DNA from: Zelonia costaricensis
Lineage: Eukaryota; Euglenozoa; Kinetoplastea; Trypanosomatida; Trypanosomatidae
Direction: 5' to 3'
NCBI GenBank assembly: GCA_030849075.1
Contig: JASAOO010003452.1
Coordinates: 1-64,000, forward strand
DNA length: 64,000 nt
Positions 29,274-38,154 of the stretch are shown in pieces (position 1 is the stretch's first letter; every line of letters starts with the position of its first letter). The notes under the pieces were generated by a model. The model saw nothing but the letters and a program-made list of their open reading frames with translations, did not search any database and was not told where the DNA came from. The translations under genes and the position numbers were made by a program.

Positions 29274-31163
29274 GACTGAGTCTTCTACGGAGTGCGGGAA
29301 AGTGACAACTTTATGCGTGTATGGAGTGCGTGTCGAGACACGCAGCGGTGTAGAAGAAGAAAAGAGCGGGTTGTTCACCAGGCACTCGTCGCGGAGTGAA
29401 TCCGTTGACGTGCCGCGCCCCCCCACGCGGATTTGGGCACTTGCACGTCGACGGTGCGATGGGGGCGTCGCAAACCCTCGTCTTTTTTCCAGTTTTCTAC
29501 ACACAAAAGAGAGGCGGAGAGGGGGGAGGGGAAGGCCGGTGAAATCGGGGCACCGCTCCACTTGTGTATGTCTATTGTGCGTGTCTGTGCGTAGGTGTCT
29601 AGTGCAGCGCGCGCGCGGAGACTCGTGCTCCGTTTTGGTAGTGGTGGCAGTAGTAGCAAGTGTGAGAGAGAGAGGGGTGGAAGGGGGAGGCGGGAAGAAG
29701 CGCTTATGGTCAGTGAAGTGCTGTGCAGTCACACCGATCGACTGCGTCGAGGGGGGGGGAGGCAAACACAAAGAAGCAAACAGATCAAAGACGTGAACAC
29801 GCAGGGCACGGACGACGGGTGTGTGTGTGTGTGTGTTCGGTTGCCAGCTGTGGGGTGGGGCGGTGTCCATTGCGTGGCGTTCAGAAGACGGCGTTCAACA
29901 GGAAGTGGGCGAGAGGGACGGAGGGGGGGAGGGCAGCAAGAGATGGAGGAACCACCAGTGTGGTCATGTAGGGCGTGGAGCCTTGTGCAAGGGGACGAGG
30001 GAGGGGGGGGAGTGTCTGGTGTCTGACGGCGGCTGACTTCCAGATAACGTCTCGCGTTTTCAAGGGGTGAAAGGGGAGCGCGGCGAGGCGGGCCAGCGTC
30101 CTCGTGCACGCGTTTACAAGGGTGTGCCCTTGCCGTGCATGACGTGGAACACGCCACTCAGCTGCACAACAGCAGCCGCAGATATGTTTCTCATTGCTAT
30201 CTTGTGGTTCAGATGTCTTCGGCGCGTCCCGGTGTGCATGCGTCTGTGCGGTAACAACGACGAGGGGGGGGGGGGCAAAACAGGCGAGGTGCGACGTCGT
30301 GTAACAGGCGATGAAATGGGGGAGGGAGGGGGAGGGGCCTTGACGCAGCATCATGACTGAAGTCGGCACGAAGAGCAGGAGACCCAGCAATAAGAGAAAA
30401 AGATAAGAGAGCGAGAGAGGTGAAATGGTACACAGGTTGAAGGCAGTCCACACATCAACGTCACACTCACACACACACACACACGCACGCACGTGCGTCA
30501 TACACAAAAGTCAAGCATTGCCGCAAACGCGTGTTAGGCGTTCGCGTGTTTGTCGATGGATAGTATGGGAGAGTCCGTGTGTGTGTGTGTGTGGGTTGGC
30601 ATGGTGTGGCGTGCGTGCGGGGATGATGGGGGGGGGGGGAGGTGAGCGTTGAAGATAAACAAAGAAAAAGGAGAGGGGCGGGCGGGGGGTGGAAGGTACA
30701 AAGCCCGTGAAGGGCACAGGAAATCAAATGCGTCCACACACGCACACTCATTCACAAGCCTCCTTTCCTCCGGCGTGTGCATGTGTGAAGCAAGGAAGGG
30801 CAAGAAGAGAAACGGGAGAGGGCGATGGCAAAGGGTCAGCGGATCAGCGGGTGAGGTGTACATCTGGCCAAGGCGTCCAACGCGACGCACCATCAGAGCG
30901 TCAGTCGCATCGCACCCGCTGCCGTGACACGCGCGCAACACCCTAACCGCACTCTCCGTCTTCCCCCACCGGCTCTCCTGCCGCCGCGCGCGTGGGGCCA
31001 CACGCAGAGAGTGAATTCATAAATTCGAGGCTGGGCGGCGCCGCGGGCGGCATCTGGACAAGATAAAGGGGGACGCGGAGGGACACACGGTGGGGGGGGG
31101 AAGGGGGGAAGGGGAGGCCGGTGCACGCAGGCCTACAAACGCCCACCGACGCACAGCAGAGAG

Positions 31164-31194
<31 letters not shown>

Positions 31195-31429
31195 AATACA
31201 AATACGCAGACACCAACACATGTGGAGGCAACGGTGACGACGTGAGGGTGACAGCGCGTCTTCGACGTCCGATGCAAGCGGCCATGCGGAGGGAGAGCGA
31301 GGACAGCATGAAGAGTTGGGGAAGGGTGCGGGGGAAGACAGGGGTGTGCATCTATGAGAGCAGCCAAAGAAAATTAAGTGAGGGGACTGGTATGGCGCGA
31401 GGAGACGGGGATGGGCCATGACGACAGCG
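29274..31429. other. Spacer between the two ligase genes
   Basis: 2.15 kb without a supported gene. It contains TG arrays at about 29819-29835 and 30577-30593, CA arrays at about 30465-30486 and 31166-31194, and G-runs at about 29749-29759, 30266-30275 and 30627-30639. Open frames in all directions are repeat-rich and lack recognisable features. Confidence 0.6.
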
Positions 31430-33418
31430 CTAGAGCCAGTCATGGCCGTCTGCCGCGCCGCGGACGGACTTGCCGACCGGGAAGCGCGGCACGCCATCAG
31501 GGGTCAGCTCCTGGTACTGCACCGTCAGCGCCTTTCCCCGGTACGCCGTCTTCCACGAGCGCCACATCCGGCGCTTATCGGCGTCGGTGCTGGCTGGCGT
31601 CACGGTGAAGCGGTGCTTCTCATCTGCCGTCACGCAAATGAAGGAGCCGAGCGATCCCTGCCATTTGCCGGCCCCCTCCACCGCGCCCACAATGACGTAC
31701 TCGGCGTCCTGCATCACCTTGTACTTGAGCAGCGTGCTGCTGCGCTCGCCGTAGCCGTACCCGCCGTCGTGCACCCCCTTTCCGCGGCCGCCAGTCGCCC
31801 CCGCCGCGGTCGCTCGCTTCAGCTTCGACTTGGCGGACTCGAGCTTTGCGCTGGCGCCGTCGGCCGTATTGCCGCGGCTCTCGCGACGTATCATGACCCC
31901 CTCGTAGCCCACCCGCATCGCGGCGTGCAGAACGGTGTCAACGGCGGCAGACGTGCACGCGTAGCTCGGCACCCGCCGCAGCACGAGTGGGTTGTAGCCG
32001 GGAAGGTGCTGGAGGTTGTGCGCCGTCGCCGTCGCCAGAAGCCGCTCCAGCACCGCGTAGCGGGTCGTGAAGGGCACCGCCGCACCGCGGCCGGACGGGA
32101 ACTCGCGGCTGTACAGCACATCAAACACGTGGTACTGCAGCTGGCGTTGCAGCGCCGCAATCTCCGGCGTCAGACGTTGCCGCGTCGTGCGAATCGCCGA
32201 AGTGAGTTGCTCGAAGCGGATGATGACGGGCTCGGCCGAGGTGACGTTGCCCTTCGCCTGGCGCTTCGACTTGAGCGTTGTGGAGCTAGAGGAGGCCGAT
32301 GCCACCGCAGCTGATGCTGCCGCACCGCCAGCACGGACCAAGGCGTCGTAGAAGGCGAGCGCATCGCCGGCATTCGCTACGTCAGCACCGCTGCTGCTGC
32401 CGCCTTTGCGTCTTTCCTCGCGGCCCTCCTGCGCGGCGGCGAGCTGTGCGATGTTGACGGAGTCGTTGTACAGCTCCCCGTCCAGCACCAGGGACGGGTC
32501 CTTGTCGAAGAGGCACCGCAGCGCCGGCTCGATGGCGTGGTCGCAGCACTCGAAGAGAGTGCCGGAGCGGCTGAAGAACAGCACCTGCTTCGTGTCCACG
32601 CGATACGCCACGACACAGCGGATGCCATCCAGCTTCGGCGACACCTGCAGCACCTCGTCCTCCGCGATCTTCCACCGCTCCTTCTCGAAGTTCTTGGCCA
32701 GCATCGGCAACAAGTTGCGCGTCTCCTGCACGCGGAGGTATTGGTCATCGGCGACACTCTTGCTCAGACGGTTCGCGTTCTCCGCGGCGATGGTGCCTCG
32801 CGCGGAGTCGGGGCGACAGCGGTGGTGGAAGACGGCGGCGTCGACGGGTGCAGGAAGGGTCAGCGCGGAGGAGCTGCTGGTTGACTTGCCTTTACCCTTT
32901 CTAGAGGATGCGCTGGCGGCGGTCGCGGCGGCACTGTTGGAGGACGCCGCCTTGCCCTTCTTCGTCGCGCTGCGCGATTCGTGCGTGGGCTTGGCATGGC
33001 ACTTTGGGCACGCCCCACCGGCAGCGAGGTGCAGGTCGATGCGTTTGTTGTGTTGGTGGTGGCAGGCCGGGCAGATCCACCACACCAGCTTGCAGCTGTC
33101 CGGTGCGACGTGCCGCGGCTGCAGCATCTTGTTTGACGCCGCCGCAATCCAAGTGCGGGCGATGGCGGGGTGGAAGTCTGCGAGGCAGAGCTTCGATGAG
33201 GCCCCCGATGCGTCCACGGCACGACTGGGCAACGGCGATGTGCTGCGCTTCTTGCCACTCGCGCTCTTCACGGACGCGCGTCCCTTGGCCGCCGCACGAC
33301 CGGCGAGGGCCTTGGCAGTGAGCGCGCCGCTTGGGCCGCGCCGCACGGCACGCAGCAGCCGCAGCGACGGCGCACCAACTCCGCGCACTGCAAGGCGGAG
33401 CAGCAACGACAGCTTCAT
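31430..33418 (-). CDS. Mitochondrial (kinetoplast) DNA ligase, ATP-dependent, copy 2
   Basis: 662 residues from MKLSLLLRLAVRGVGAPSLR, a strongly basic, amphipathic mitochondrial presequence extended by an Ala/Lys/Arg-rich stretch. Motif I is SPKLDGIRC (catalytic K262), III LVLDGELY, IIIa YHVFDVLY, IV EGVMIRRESRG, V LLKYK. The end RFPVGKSVRGAADGHDWL closely parallels copy 1. The N-terminal zinc-ribbon (WWICPACHHQHNKR ... GGACPKCHAKP) is better preserved than in copy 1 and has the DUF4379 look. Compared with copy 1 it carries Ala/Ser/Lys-rich insertions after the zinc ribbon, a longer insert after motif III (about residues 320-390) and another after motif IV. It lies upstream of copy 1 in the same transcription unit. 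A (CA)n tract abuts the start codon. Confidence 0.95.
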   Translation of the reverse strand: MKLSLLLRLAVRGVGAPSLRLLRAVRRGPSGALTAKALAGRAAAKGRASVKSASGKKRSTSPLPSRAVDASGASSKLCLADFHPAIARTWIAAASNKMLQPRHVAPDSCKLVWWICPACHHQHNKRIDLHLAAGGACPKCHAKPTHESRSATKKGKAASSNSAAATAASASSRKGKGKSTSSSSALTLPAPVDAAVFHHRCRPDSARGTIAAENANRLSKSVADDQYLRVQETRNLLPMLAKNFEKERWKIAEDEVLQVSPKLDGIRCVVAYRVDTKQVLFFSRSGTLFECCDHAIEPALRCLFDKDPSLVLDGELYNDSVNIAQLAAAQEGREERRKGGSSSGADVANAGDALAFYDALVRAGGAAASAAVASASSSSTTLKSKRQAKGNVTSAEPVIIRFEQLTSAIRTTRQRLTPEIAALQRQLQYHVFDVLYSREFPSGRGAAVPFTTRYAVLERLLATATAHNLQHLPGYNPLVLRRVPSYACTSAAVDTVLHAAMRVGYEGVMIRRESRGNTADGASAKLESAKSKLKRATAAGATGGRGKGVHDGGYGYGERSSTLLKYKVMQDAEYVIVGAVEGAGKWQGSLGSFICVTADEKHRFTVTPASTDADKRRMWRSWKTAYRGKALTVQYQELTPDGVPRFPVGKSVRGAADGHDWL

Positions 33419-33448
33419 TTTCTGTGTGTGTGTGTGTGTGTGTGTGCT
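33419..33448. repeat. (TG)n array directly upstream of ligase copy 2 ATG
   Basis: The plus strand reads (TG)12 at about 33423-33446. On the transcribed strand this is (CA)12 followed by GAAA and then the ATG at 33418. A CAG at the end of the array could be the trans-splice acceptor, which would leave a leader of only a few bases before the start codon. Confidence 0.8.
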
Positions 33449-33912
33449 TCTGTTTTGCTGGGCTTTGTGTGAGCTTCTGTGATCGAGCGCTTGTTGATCG
33501 GTTCAGAAACCGGCCAAGCGCACGAAGTCGATGCTCAAAGGGCAACCCGAGTCTGCAAGACACGGAGCCGCCCGTGGTGTGTTTCTGTCAGCAGGCGTTC
33601 TTCTGTGTCTGTGTGTCTGTCTGTGTGTGAGTGTGTCTGTGCTTGTGTTTGCACTCTGCAGACGAGCGAAAAAAGACCTCGCGTGGCAATGCGCAGCTGA
33701 ATAAGTGAGAGCGTGTCGAAGAGCTGGAGAGGCGGACAGAGTGGGGTCAAGAAGGGGTAGACCGATGGACGACAGCAGCAAGCAAGAGCCAGCGAGCGAA
33801 GACAGAAAACTCACCGGGTGGACATGAAATGAAAATGGCCAGATGAACTGAATCCATTTCTTGCTATTCTCTCTCTTCTCGACCTCATCTTTGAGCGGGC
33901 CAATGTCAACAG

Positions 33913-34632
33913 TTGGTACCCACAGCCAGTCCCTTAACTGCGATTCCCCCTCCGACCCACACAGATTGCCGCAAACGGAGGATTCTGCTACGCATCCGAG
34001 CGGCAAATACGAACGAAGACGCCGGAGAGAAGCACATTCCTGTCAGTGTCCGACAGAGGACATCCTCTCTCTCTCTGGCCAAGGCGGACAACACTTTTAT
34101 CGAAGGGAGGATTACCATTGGGATGGCCGGCAGCGCGTCGTACGCAACTCCGTCAAGAAACAGTGGCGAAACTCAAACTGTCGCTTGCGGCGAAGAGATT
34201 TTCGTGTCGGTACTATCGCTGGTCATGTACGCGTTGCACACTACGGAAAATGGAAACGTTGGGACGGTGAATATTGATGCTCCTCCGCCAGCCAGGAAGT
34301 ATGAGGGTATAAGAGGGGGAGAAGGAAAAAAAGGGGGGGGTTATGCTGTAACGGTGCATCTCGAGTCGGATGGTTTCACTGTTTCCTCCTCATGTCGACA
34401 TGTTGTCGGGTATCAGTTACGCCTTCCGAGAAGGGAGCACGATTTAACAATTGGCATATATTTTGTCTCGTTTTCCGGTGAGGGGGCTTCCTCATATATA
34501 ACTTGCGACAGTGCAAAGCTTGTCCGCCCTTTACCTTCACCGTCAACGCCTGTCCGCCGTGGCGGTCGAGATCGTCTCGGGGGATGGTGGGGTGGGACTC
34601 ACGGTGCAGGAACTAGGATGAAAAGAGCATAG
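33913..34632 (+). CDS. Plus-strand open frame, hypothetical, opposite to all other genes
   Basis: 239 codons from 33913; an internal ATG at 34123 could also be the start. No family is recognised. The frame from 34100 to 34510 reads as mixed, non-repetitive residues with alternating hydrophobic patterns (EEIFVSVLSLVMYALH, GGYAVTVHLESDGFTV, DLTIGIYFVSFSGEG), unlike the repeat-derived frames elsewhere. Codons use more A/T at third positions than the neighbouring genes. The C-terminal 30 codons or so overlap a partial copy of the adjacent inverted-repeat arm. It lies on the non-transcribed strand of the cluster, so expression is doubtful. It could be a relic of a mobile-element gene or chance. 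Confidence 0.3.
   Translation: MVPTASPLTAIPPPTHTDCRKRRILLRIRAANTNEDAGEKHIPVSVRQRTSSLSLAKADNTFIEGRITIGMAGSASYATPSRNSGETQTVACGEEIFVSVLSLVMYALHTTENGNVGTVNIDAPPPARKYEGIRGGEGKKGGGYAVTVHLESDGFTVSSSCRHVVGYQLRLPRREHDLTIGIYFVSFSGEGASSYITCDSAKLVRPLPSPSTPVRRGGRDRLGGWWGGTHGAGTRMKRA
34541..34611 (+). repeat. Partial third copy of the inverted-repeat arm
   Basis: TCGGGGGATGGTGGGGTGGG at about 34577-34596 closely matches TCGGGGGATGGTTGGGTGGG at about 34958-34977 in the left arm of the inverted repeat. The preceding 30 bases show weaker similarity. This puts a third, direct-orientation fragment of the arm outside the palindrome. Confidence 0.7.
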
Positions 34633-34719
34633 AGAAAAATGAAACCACCTCAGTGGCGTTGGTGTCACACAATCTATGTCGCTGCCTTGCCGTTTTTTTT
34701 TTCTGTATAAACTAGGCAA

Positions 34720-35238
34720 GTGAATACTTCCTTTCCTTGCCAGTATGTGAGATCGGCACGTGTGTGCGAGTAGAGAAGATAGGAGAGAGGTTTGGAGAGA
34801 GTGAACTGACTGGGGATAGTACCATTCTTATCCACGTTCGCGGTCGTGCCGGTCGTGGGCCAGAATCAGTTCCCTTTGCTTTATACAAGTCATGTTCATA
34901 CGAGAATGCACGTACCACCCTTCCAGGACCTTCATGTCTCGCCCGGTGGCTGACATGTCGGGGGATGGTTGGGTGGGACTGACAAACAGGTATCGCTTTG
35001 CTTCCCTTCAGATGAGGGAGGATGGAAAAAAAAAAACGCGGTACAGGTGTGAAGATACAAAAGAAAACCCACGGTCAGAAGGAGAAAAAAAAATGTAACA
35101 CAAAGGGAGGGAGAGAGAAAAGTTAATGAAAACTCTCAAGTTTTTTTTTTTCTCGTTTGGGATCACGGAGTGACCGGATCTCGCTTACTGGAAGGATAGA
35201 AAGGGAGAAGAAGGAGGAGGATAGAGTTGAAGGCCATA
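34720..35238 (+). repeat. Left arm of a large degenerate inverted repeat
   Basis: The arm runs from 34720 inward to GGCCATA at 35232-35238 and pairs with 35399-35862. The outermost 37 bases (34720-34756) are an exact inverted match to 35826-35862. A second exact block of 29 bases, 34831-34859, matches 35717-35745. Between exact blocks the arms are diverged, with small insertions and deletions; the left arm has extra A/G-rich sequence at 35020-35130. Weaker similarity continues outward to about 34664. The arm carries CCAGTATGTGAGATC at 34740-34754 after a pyrimidine tract. Confidence 0.9.
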
Positions 35239-35398
35239 CACGTCAGCATTCACCGTCCCTAGGTTTCCATATTCCTCAGTATACTAGCCTGGCTGGCTTC
35301 GGAGAGATGACAGAGAGGAGGGAAACAGGAGAGGAGAAACGGGGAGTGTCATCAACATTCACTATCCAAGACACACTTCATAGCAGAATAATTCTTGA
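35239..35398. other. Loop between the inverted-repeat arms
   Basis: About 160 bp of unpaired sequence at the centre of the palindrome. It contains two related short segments in direct orientation, GTCAGCATTCACCGTCC (near 35242-35258) and ATCAACATTCACTATCC (near 35351-35367). No gene or motif is recognised. Confidence 0.65.
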
Positions 35399-35862
35399 TA
35401 TGGCCATTCAACCTCCCTCTTCTGTCCTCCTCTCTACCTTCTGCCAGTAAGTGAGATCGAGCACACTTCTCTTGCCCCCTCAGTAGAAGAAAAAAAGAGG
35501 GCCATCTTGTTCTTCTTGTTTTTATTTATTCCTGTACCGATCTCACTGTCACCTCCCTCTTCTGAAGGGAGTGAAAAGCAATATCGGGGGGGGGGGGGCT
35601 CCCGCCCAACCGTCCCGCGACAAGTCAGCCACCGGGCGAGACCTGAAGGTCACGGAAGGGTGGACCCTGCATTCTCGTGAAACTCGTCTACATAGAGCAA
35701 AGGGAACTGGTTGTGACCCACGACCGGCACGACCGCGAACGTGGACATGAACGGGATTAATCCCAGTCAAAGTCATTCCTCTCTAGTCTATCTTTACTCT
35801 TATCGTCTCTATACGCAAACATGTACCGATCTCACATACTGGCAAGGAAAGGAAGTATTCAC
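35399..35862 (-). repeat. Right arm of the large degenerate inverted repeat
   Basis: Reverse-complement partner of 34720-35238. It begins at TATGGCC (35399-35405) and ends at position 35862 with the exact 37-base match to the left arm. A G-run at 35587-35598 interrupts it. It contains the arm motif in plus orientation at 35444-35458 (CCAGTAAGTGAGATC) and inverted at 35828-35842. GTACCGATCTCAC occurs twice in it, at 35534-35546 and 35823-35835, so the arm has internal duplication. Confidence 0.9.
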
Positions 35863-35879
35863 CCCGAGGCGACGCAGAT

Positions 35880-36480
35880 GGTGTTCTTCTTCATCAGCGG
35901 GACTTACAACACAGCGGATGAGCTTTCAAGGAGCTTCAGTGAAGGCGTGGGATGTACAGGTGTGACGAGGAGCAGAGCGGACAACCTCGCCGTCTCCTTG
36001 CTGCGTGCAACTTGGTCCCCGATGTGCGAACCCGAACGCGCGGATGCGGTGGATTTCGAGGCACGACGAGACGACAGGAGCGACAAGCTCTGCCACGAGG
36101 CGTCATGACGATTGACTCCGGCTCCCCCCCAACCCTCCACGCGAGCGGTTCGGCGTACGGAGGGCGGAAATGAGGAAGGCCCACTACGGGGAGAGCGACG
36201 AGCTCCACCCAGGGTTGGATGCGGAAAGTGAATCAAGCGGACACACGCCACGCGGACACCAGCAGTGCGCAGCCCCCGTGCCGCTCCCAGACGACTGGGA
36301 GGAGACGCTTGAAGATCACCCGCAAAAAAGAACACAGCGACCAAGACCATCAGGAGGGAAAGGTGCCATACATGGTTAAGCACGACTACGGGGACGAGGT
36401 CTGGCCCTGGCCAAAAGTCTGCTTATAGGATGACACGAGCCCGCGAGCGCAGCGATGGCGCGGTGAAGTTGAAGCCCCAA
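35880..36480. mobile_element. Candidate SIDER-like degenerate retroposon sequence
   Basis: GC-rich, non-coding, non-simple sequence adjoining the right arm of the inverted repeat. It looks like dispersed repeat DNA of the kind Leishmania genomes carry as SIDER elements (short degenerate relatives of ingi/L1Tc, often in 3' UTRs). The impression comes from its texture and general resemblance only; no hallmark could be verified. No intact reverse transcriptase or other frame is present. Boundaries are approximate. Confidence 0.3.
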
Positions 36481-37077
36481 ATGTGTGGAAGGCTGAAGAG
36501 CGCATGCGAACAACAGGAGCGCAGCCCTACGGACCACTTTCCTCCATCCCACACCCTTGACTCATCTCAACTCAGTCGCTCGACAAAAAAGTGAGTGCTG
36601 GCTGTGGGGTTCGTGTGTGTGTGTGTGTAGGCACACGAGGTCTCCTCTGCAGCGCAGCAGCATGAGGATGCGCCAAGAGGCAACAAACATCAACAGCAAA
36701 GGACGGGTAAAGAGGGAAAGGAAGGGAGTTGAAGCGAACGCTCCATGACACATACGACGAGATCTGCGCGATCTTTCCCCATCCTTCGCCCCTTCCCATC
36801 CCCACACACAGTCTACACCTTCTGTGTTGACACCCCGGGGGCATACCGGTGGCCACGTCTTCGGATCAACGAGGCAATGCGAAAGGCGGGACAGCCACGC
36901 GCTCTGTTTTGGTTCTTCTTTTCTCAAGAGAGTTGTTGTAGCCGTGCAAGTGACTGACCGCGTGGGCGGCGAGGAGCGGCGGGCACCAGGGCAAAAAGCA
37001 GAGCCCACAGGGGCCGCACCGTCAGGGCGCAGGAACACGTGCGAGATGCACTGTGGCATGCCAGCGAGCACCACCGT

Positions 37078-38154
37078 TCAAGCAGGTTCGCGTCCGCGGC
37101 TGCTCTGCGCAATCGTGCTCAGTTGCCGACTCACGTGATCCAGCACAGCTGGGCTCTCCTCCGGTGTGCTTGGCACCCCGGTGATGCCCAGAAACGGCGA
37201 TGCGGTGGCGCTGTGCTCTGCGATGCAGGTTTGACACGCTTTCCACAGTGAGGCCTCGCTGTCGCTGCCGCTGCCGTTCGACGGCGCTTCCTGCGCAGCA
37301 GGGCGGACGCCGCCGTGTGCGCTGGGGCTTGTCACCTCCGCCAAGGCTGCCCGCGCGGCTGCGTAGTACGCCTCTGACGTCGCAGTGAAGTCCGACCCGG
37401 GGGTGGCTGCGGTGCCTGTCCCACCGCTAACGTGCCCGCGCAGCGCCTCGACGCACTGACACAGCTCCTGCGCAAGGGTGAGCTCTGCGCTGGACACCGG
37501 CGGGTGCGGCACATCGCGCGTGGCCGGCAGCCGCCACGCACTCACGAAGCTCGCCAGCAGCAGCACGAGAGCGCGTTGCAGCACTCGCGCCGGAGAGGCG
37601 CTGGTAGCACCGTGCGAGGTCAGGTAGCTAAGGACGGGCCCCACATCAACGCACAGACACTCGGCAAGGGCTTTGCTGACGTGGGGCACAGAGGGTGTCG
37701 TGGAGTTGGGAACAACAGCAGGGCAACAGCCCAGATGCTGCCGTTCGTGAAGGGAGGCGAGCAGCATGTGCGCGCTCCAGCTGGCAAGCAGCAGCTCCGC
37801 CTCACCCGCAGCCGACGGCAGCGGCGACGACGAGGACGAAGTGGGCGGCAGCGCAGCGCGGGCAGGGGGGTAGACCTGCGCGAGCCGATGCGATGTCGCG
37901 ATCAGCACCCACGCATCAACCCAGCTCTGCGCGATGGCGCGGAGAAGGGGCGCCGGCACCGAGTCGAAGTGCGTCTCCGACACTGTCGACGCTGCTGCTG
38001 CGGCATCCCCGTCGTGCCATCCGTCGGGTGAGAGTTGCAGCCGTGCGAAGAAGCGGTCCCACTGCGCGGAGGAGGTGCCTGGAGCCACGCGCGTTGCTGC
38101 GGCGAGAGCATCAGGCCACAGCGGGCCGCGACGCGCGACGGTGCGTGTGAGCAT
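37078..38154 (-). CDS. Conserved-type hypothetical protein, probably mitochondrial
   Basis: 358 residues from MLTRTVARRGPLWPDALAAA. The N terminus is basic and lacks acidic residues until Asp15, compatible with mitochondrial import. The 122 codons upstream in the same frame look like leader sequence, so this ATG is preferred. The body is Ala/Leu/Ser-rich and predicted helical (LLRAIAQSWVDAWVLIATS, LLLASWSAHMLLASL, LVLLLASFVSAWRL). No domain or catalytic motif is recognised. The C terminus (VLDHVSRQLSTIAQ) is helical. The function is unknown. Confidence 0.7.
   Translation of the reverse strand: MLTRTVARRGPLWPDALAAATRVAPGTSSAQWDRFFARLQLSPDGWHDGDAAAAASTVSETHFDSVPAPLLRAIAQSWVDAWVLIATSHRLAQVYPPARAALPPTSSSSSPLPSAAGEAELLLASWSAHMLLASLHERQHLGCCPAVVPNSTTPSVPHVSKALAECLCVDVGPVLSYLTSHGATSASPARVLQRALVLLLASFVSAWRLPATRDVPHPPVSSAELTLAQELCQCVEALRGHVSGGTGTAATPGSDFTATSEAYYAAARAALAEVTSPSAHGGVRPAAQEAPSNGSGSDSEASLWKACQTCIAEHSATASPFLGITGVPSTPEESPAVLDHVSRQLSTIAQSSRGREPA

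Larger units (their letters stand above)
33419..37077. other. 3.6 kb gene-poor block with atypical composition
   Basis: This is the longest spacer in the window. From about 33830 to 36500 it lacks the usual CA/G-run texture and is visibly richer in A and T, with poly-T and poly-A tracts (34692-34702, 35029-35037, 35141-35151). It contains a large inverted repeat (listed separately), a 239-codon plus-strand frame and a segment at 35880-36480 that resembles dispersed-repeat sequence. The ends (33449-33830 and 36500-37077) look like ordinary spacer and UTR, the latter with a TG array at about 36612-36629. Confidence 0.75.
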
